The notes under the pieces are model-generated. The model was not told the origin of the DNA. It saw nothing but the letters and a program-made list of their open reading frames with translations, and made no database searches. From positions 1,240,001 through 1,304,000 of the forward strand of contig CAVXHK010000001.1 of assembly GCA_963761705.1 (NCBI GenBank): a stretch of DNA of 64,000 nucleotides, given 5' to 3'. The position numbers and the translations under genes are program-made. Positions 63,175-64,000 of this stretch are shown here, one piece after another (the stretch's first letter is position 1; each line of letters begins with the position of its first letter). This DNA comes from CAVVKW01 sp963761705 (GTDB taxonomy: Bacteria; Verrucomicrobiota; Verrucomicrobiia; Chthoniobacterales; JAATET01).

Positions 63175-63235
63175 CTGGTTCGGCGATTGCAAATCGCCGC
63201 GCCTTGAACGGTTGCGCCCTTGCGGGTGGTGGTGC
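63175..63235 (+). repeat. REP-like palindromic repeat upstream of cimA
   Basis: CGGCGATT, two bases, AAATCGCCG (63181-63199) forms a strong hairpin. Its left flank and the following CCTTGAA ... GCCCTTGCGGG match the copy at 58938. It lies just after the sulfotransferase gene, so the two copies bracket the plus-strand purine genes. Confidence 0.6.
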
Positions 63236-63258
63236 GGTCGGGTAGTTATCGCGGTCCG

Positions 63259-64000
63259 ATGGAAGCGAAACGAGTGACCCTCTACGACACGACTCTGCGC
63301 GATGGGACGCAGGGGACGGGGATTTCGTTTTCGGTTCAAGATAAGATCCGGGTGGCGGAGCGGCTGGATGCGTTTGGGTTCGACTACATCGAGGGCGGTT
63401 GGCCGGGGTCGAATCCGCGAGACGTGGCGTTTTTTCAGGAGGCGGCGAAGCGAACTTGGAAAAACGCGAAAATCGCGGCGTTTGGCATGACGCGGAGGGG
63501 GAAGCTGGGGGTCGAGGACGACGCGCAGGTCCGGTTGTTGCTGGAGGCGGAGACGCCGGTGGTGACGATCGTGGGGAAGACGTGGCCGCTGCACGTGACG
63601 GAGGTTTTCAACGTCTCGCTGGAAGAAAATCTGGCGATGATCGCGGACACCGTCGCGTTTTTGAAAATAAACGGTCGCGAGGTCATCTACGACGCTGAGC
63701 ATTTTTTCGATAGTTACGTCGAAGACACGGAGTATTCGCTCGCGACGGTGCGGGCGGCGCGGGACGCCGGGGCGGATCTCGTGGTGCTCTGCGACACGAA
63801 CGGCGGGTCGATGCCCGAGACTGTCGGGTCGGTCACGCAGGACGTGATGGCGCACCTCGGCGTGGCGGTCGGCATCCACACTCACAACGATTGCGGGGTC
63901 GGGGTGGCGAACGCGCTCGCGGCGGTTCGCGCTGGAGCAGTGCAGGTGCAGGGCACGATCAATGGCTACGGCGAGCGGGTGGGGAATTGCAACCTCACCA
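63259..64000 (+). CDS. cimA: Citramalate synthase, partial (runs off the right edge)
   Basis: CimA condenses pyruvate with acetyl-CoA to (R)-citramalate, the entry to threonine-independent isoleucine synthesis. The visible 247 residues have the HMGL-like start TLYDTTLRDGTQGTGISFSV, FDYIEGGWPGSNPRD, KTWPLHVTEVFNVSLEENL, VIYDAEHFFDSYVED, VLCDTNGGSMPE and IHTHNDCGVGVANALAAV with the metal His pair. The GGWPGSNP and DAEHFFD motifs separate it from 2-isopropylmalate synthase (a few 2-IPMS/CimA-like hybrids exist). The C-terminal regulatory domain is outside the window. Confidence 0.93.
   Translation, partial: MEAKRVTLYDTTLRDGTQGTGISFSVQDKIRVAERLDAFGFDYIEGGWPGSNPRDVAFFQEAAKRTWKNAKIAAFGMTRRGKLGVEDDAQVRLLLEAETPVVTIVGKTWPLHVTEVFNVSLEENLAMIADTVAFLKINGREVIYDAEHFFDSYVEDTEYSLATVRAARDAGADLVVLCDTNGGSMPETVGSVTQDVMAHLGVAVGIHTHNDCGVGVANALAAVRAGAVQVQGTINGYGERVGNCNLT

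Overview
The window reads as chromosomal DNA of a high-GC, Gram-negative member of the phylum Verrucomicrobiota. I place it there from the combination of a Kdo transferase (LPS), a PEP-CTERM protein, a one-off prepilin-type protein with a short N-terminal methylation motif, and the style of its ribosomal proteins. The phylum is an inference; class or order cannot be fixed by eye. Coding density is high on both strands. Several genes start with TTG or GTG and overlap the previous stop by one to four bases. No rRNA, tRNA, CRISPR array or insertion sequence was seen.

Layout. 1-15.5 kb is mostly housekeeping: the edge of a lycopene-cyclase-domain protein, a B12-binding radical SAM protein, a minus-strand AsmA-rsmD-waaA group, a lipid kinase with a rhomboid protease, two adjacent GT39-like membrane proteins, a tRNA-dihydrouridine synthase, lysA and a CCA-adding enzyme. 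15.6-18.0 kb is a gene graveyard: a broken PilB/GspE ATPase, a CsbD-like gene with an in-frame amber stop, an ORF stitched from pieces of three families, and an HD-domain fragment. 18-23 kb holds a flavin oxidoreductase, a hexapeptide acyltransferase, a frameshifted beta-propeller gene bracketed by two near-identical double-hairpin elements, and an overlapping PEP-CTERM/prepilin pair. 23.2-26.9 kb is a compact haem uptake operon (hmuSTUV), followed by a MASE1 hybrid histidine kinase. 29-38.5 kb has an NHL-propeller remnant, an RND efflux pair, a Tat-exported phosphoesterase, an alkaline-phosphatase-like protein lacking its usual histidine ligands, and an AraC regulator.

38.6-57.0 kb is one long ribosomal superoperon: rpsL-rpsG-fusA, then S10, spc and the start of the alpha operon, with secY, adk and map. 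It departs from the textbook order. A secreted coiled-coil protein gene sits between rpsS and rplV. rpsN, rpmD, tuf, rpoA and rplQ are absent. infA is represented only by a multiply frameshifted remnant between map and rpmJ. Several ribosomal proteins carry charged Ala/Pro/Glu tails, most extremely S11 with about 130 extra N-terminal residues. A strong terminator ends the operon after rpsD.

57.5-63.2 kb is a uric acid degradation locus: urate oxidase on the minus strand, and OHCU decarboxylase, HIU hydrolase, allantoate amidohydrolase, an allantoinase with a one-base frameshift and a sulfotransferase on the plus strand. Together they would take urate through allantoin and allantoate to ureidoglycolate, releasing ammonia. 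Palindromic repeats of one family lie around this locus. The window ends inside citramalate synthase (cimA).

The most unusual things seen are the extra gene inside the S10 operon, the infA remnant, the extended S11, a C-terminal beta-domain that recurs three times at the ends of decaying exported-protein genes, the duplicated double-hairpin element, and the His-poor alkaline phosphatase homologue.
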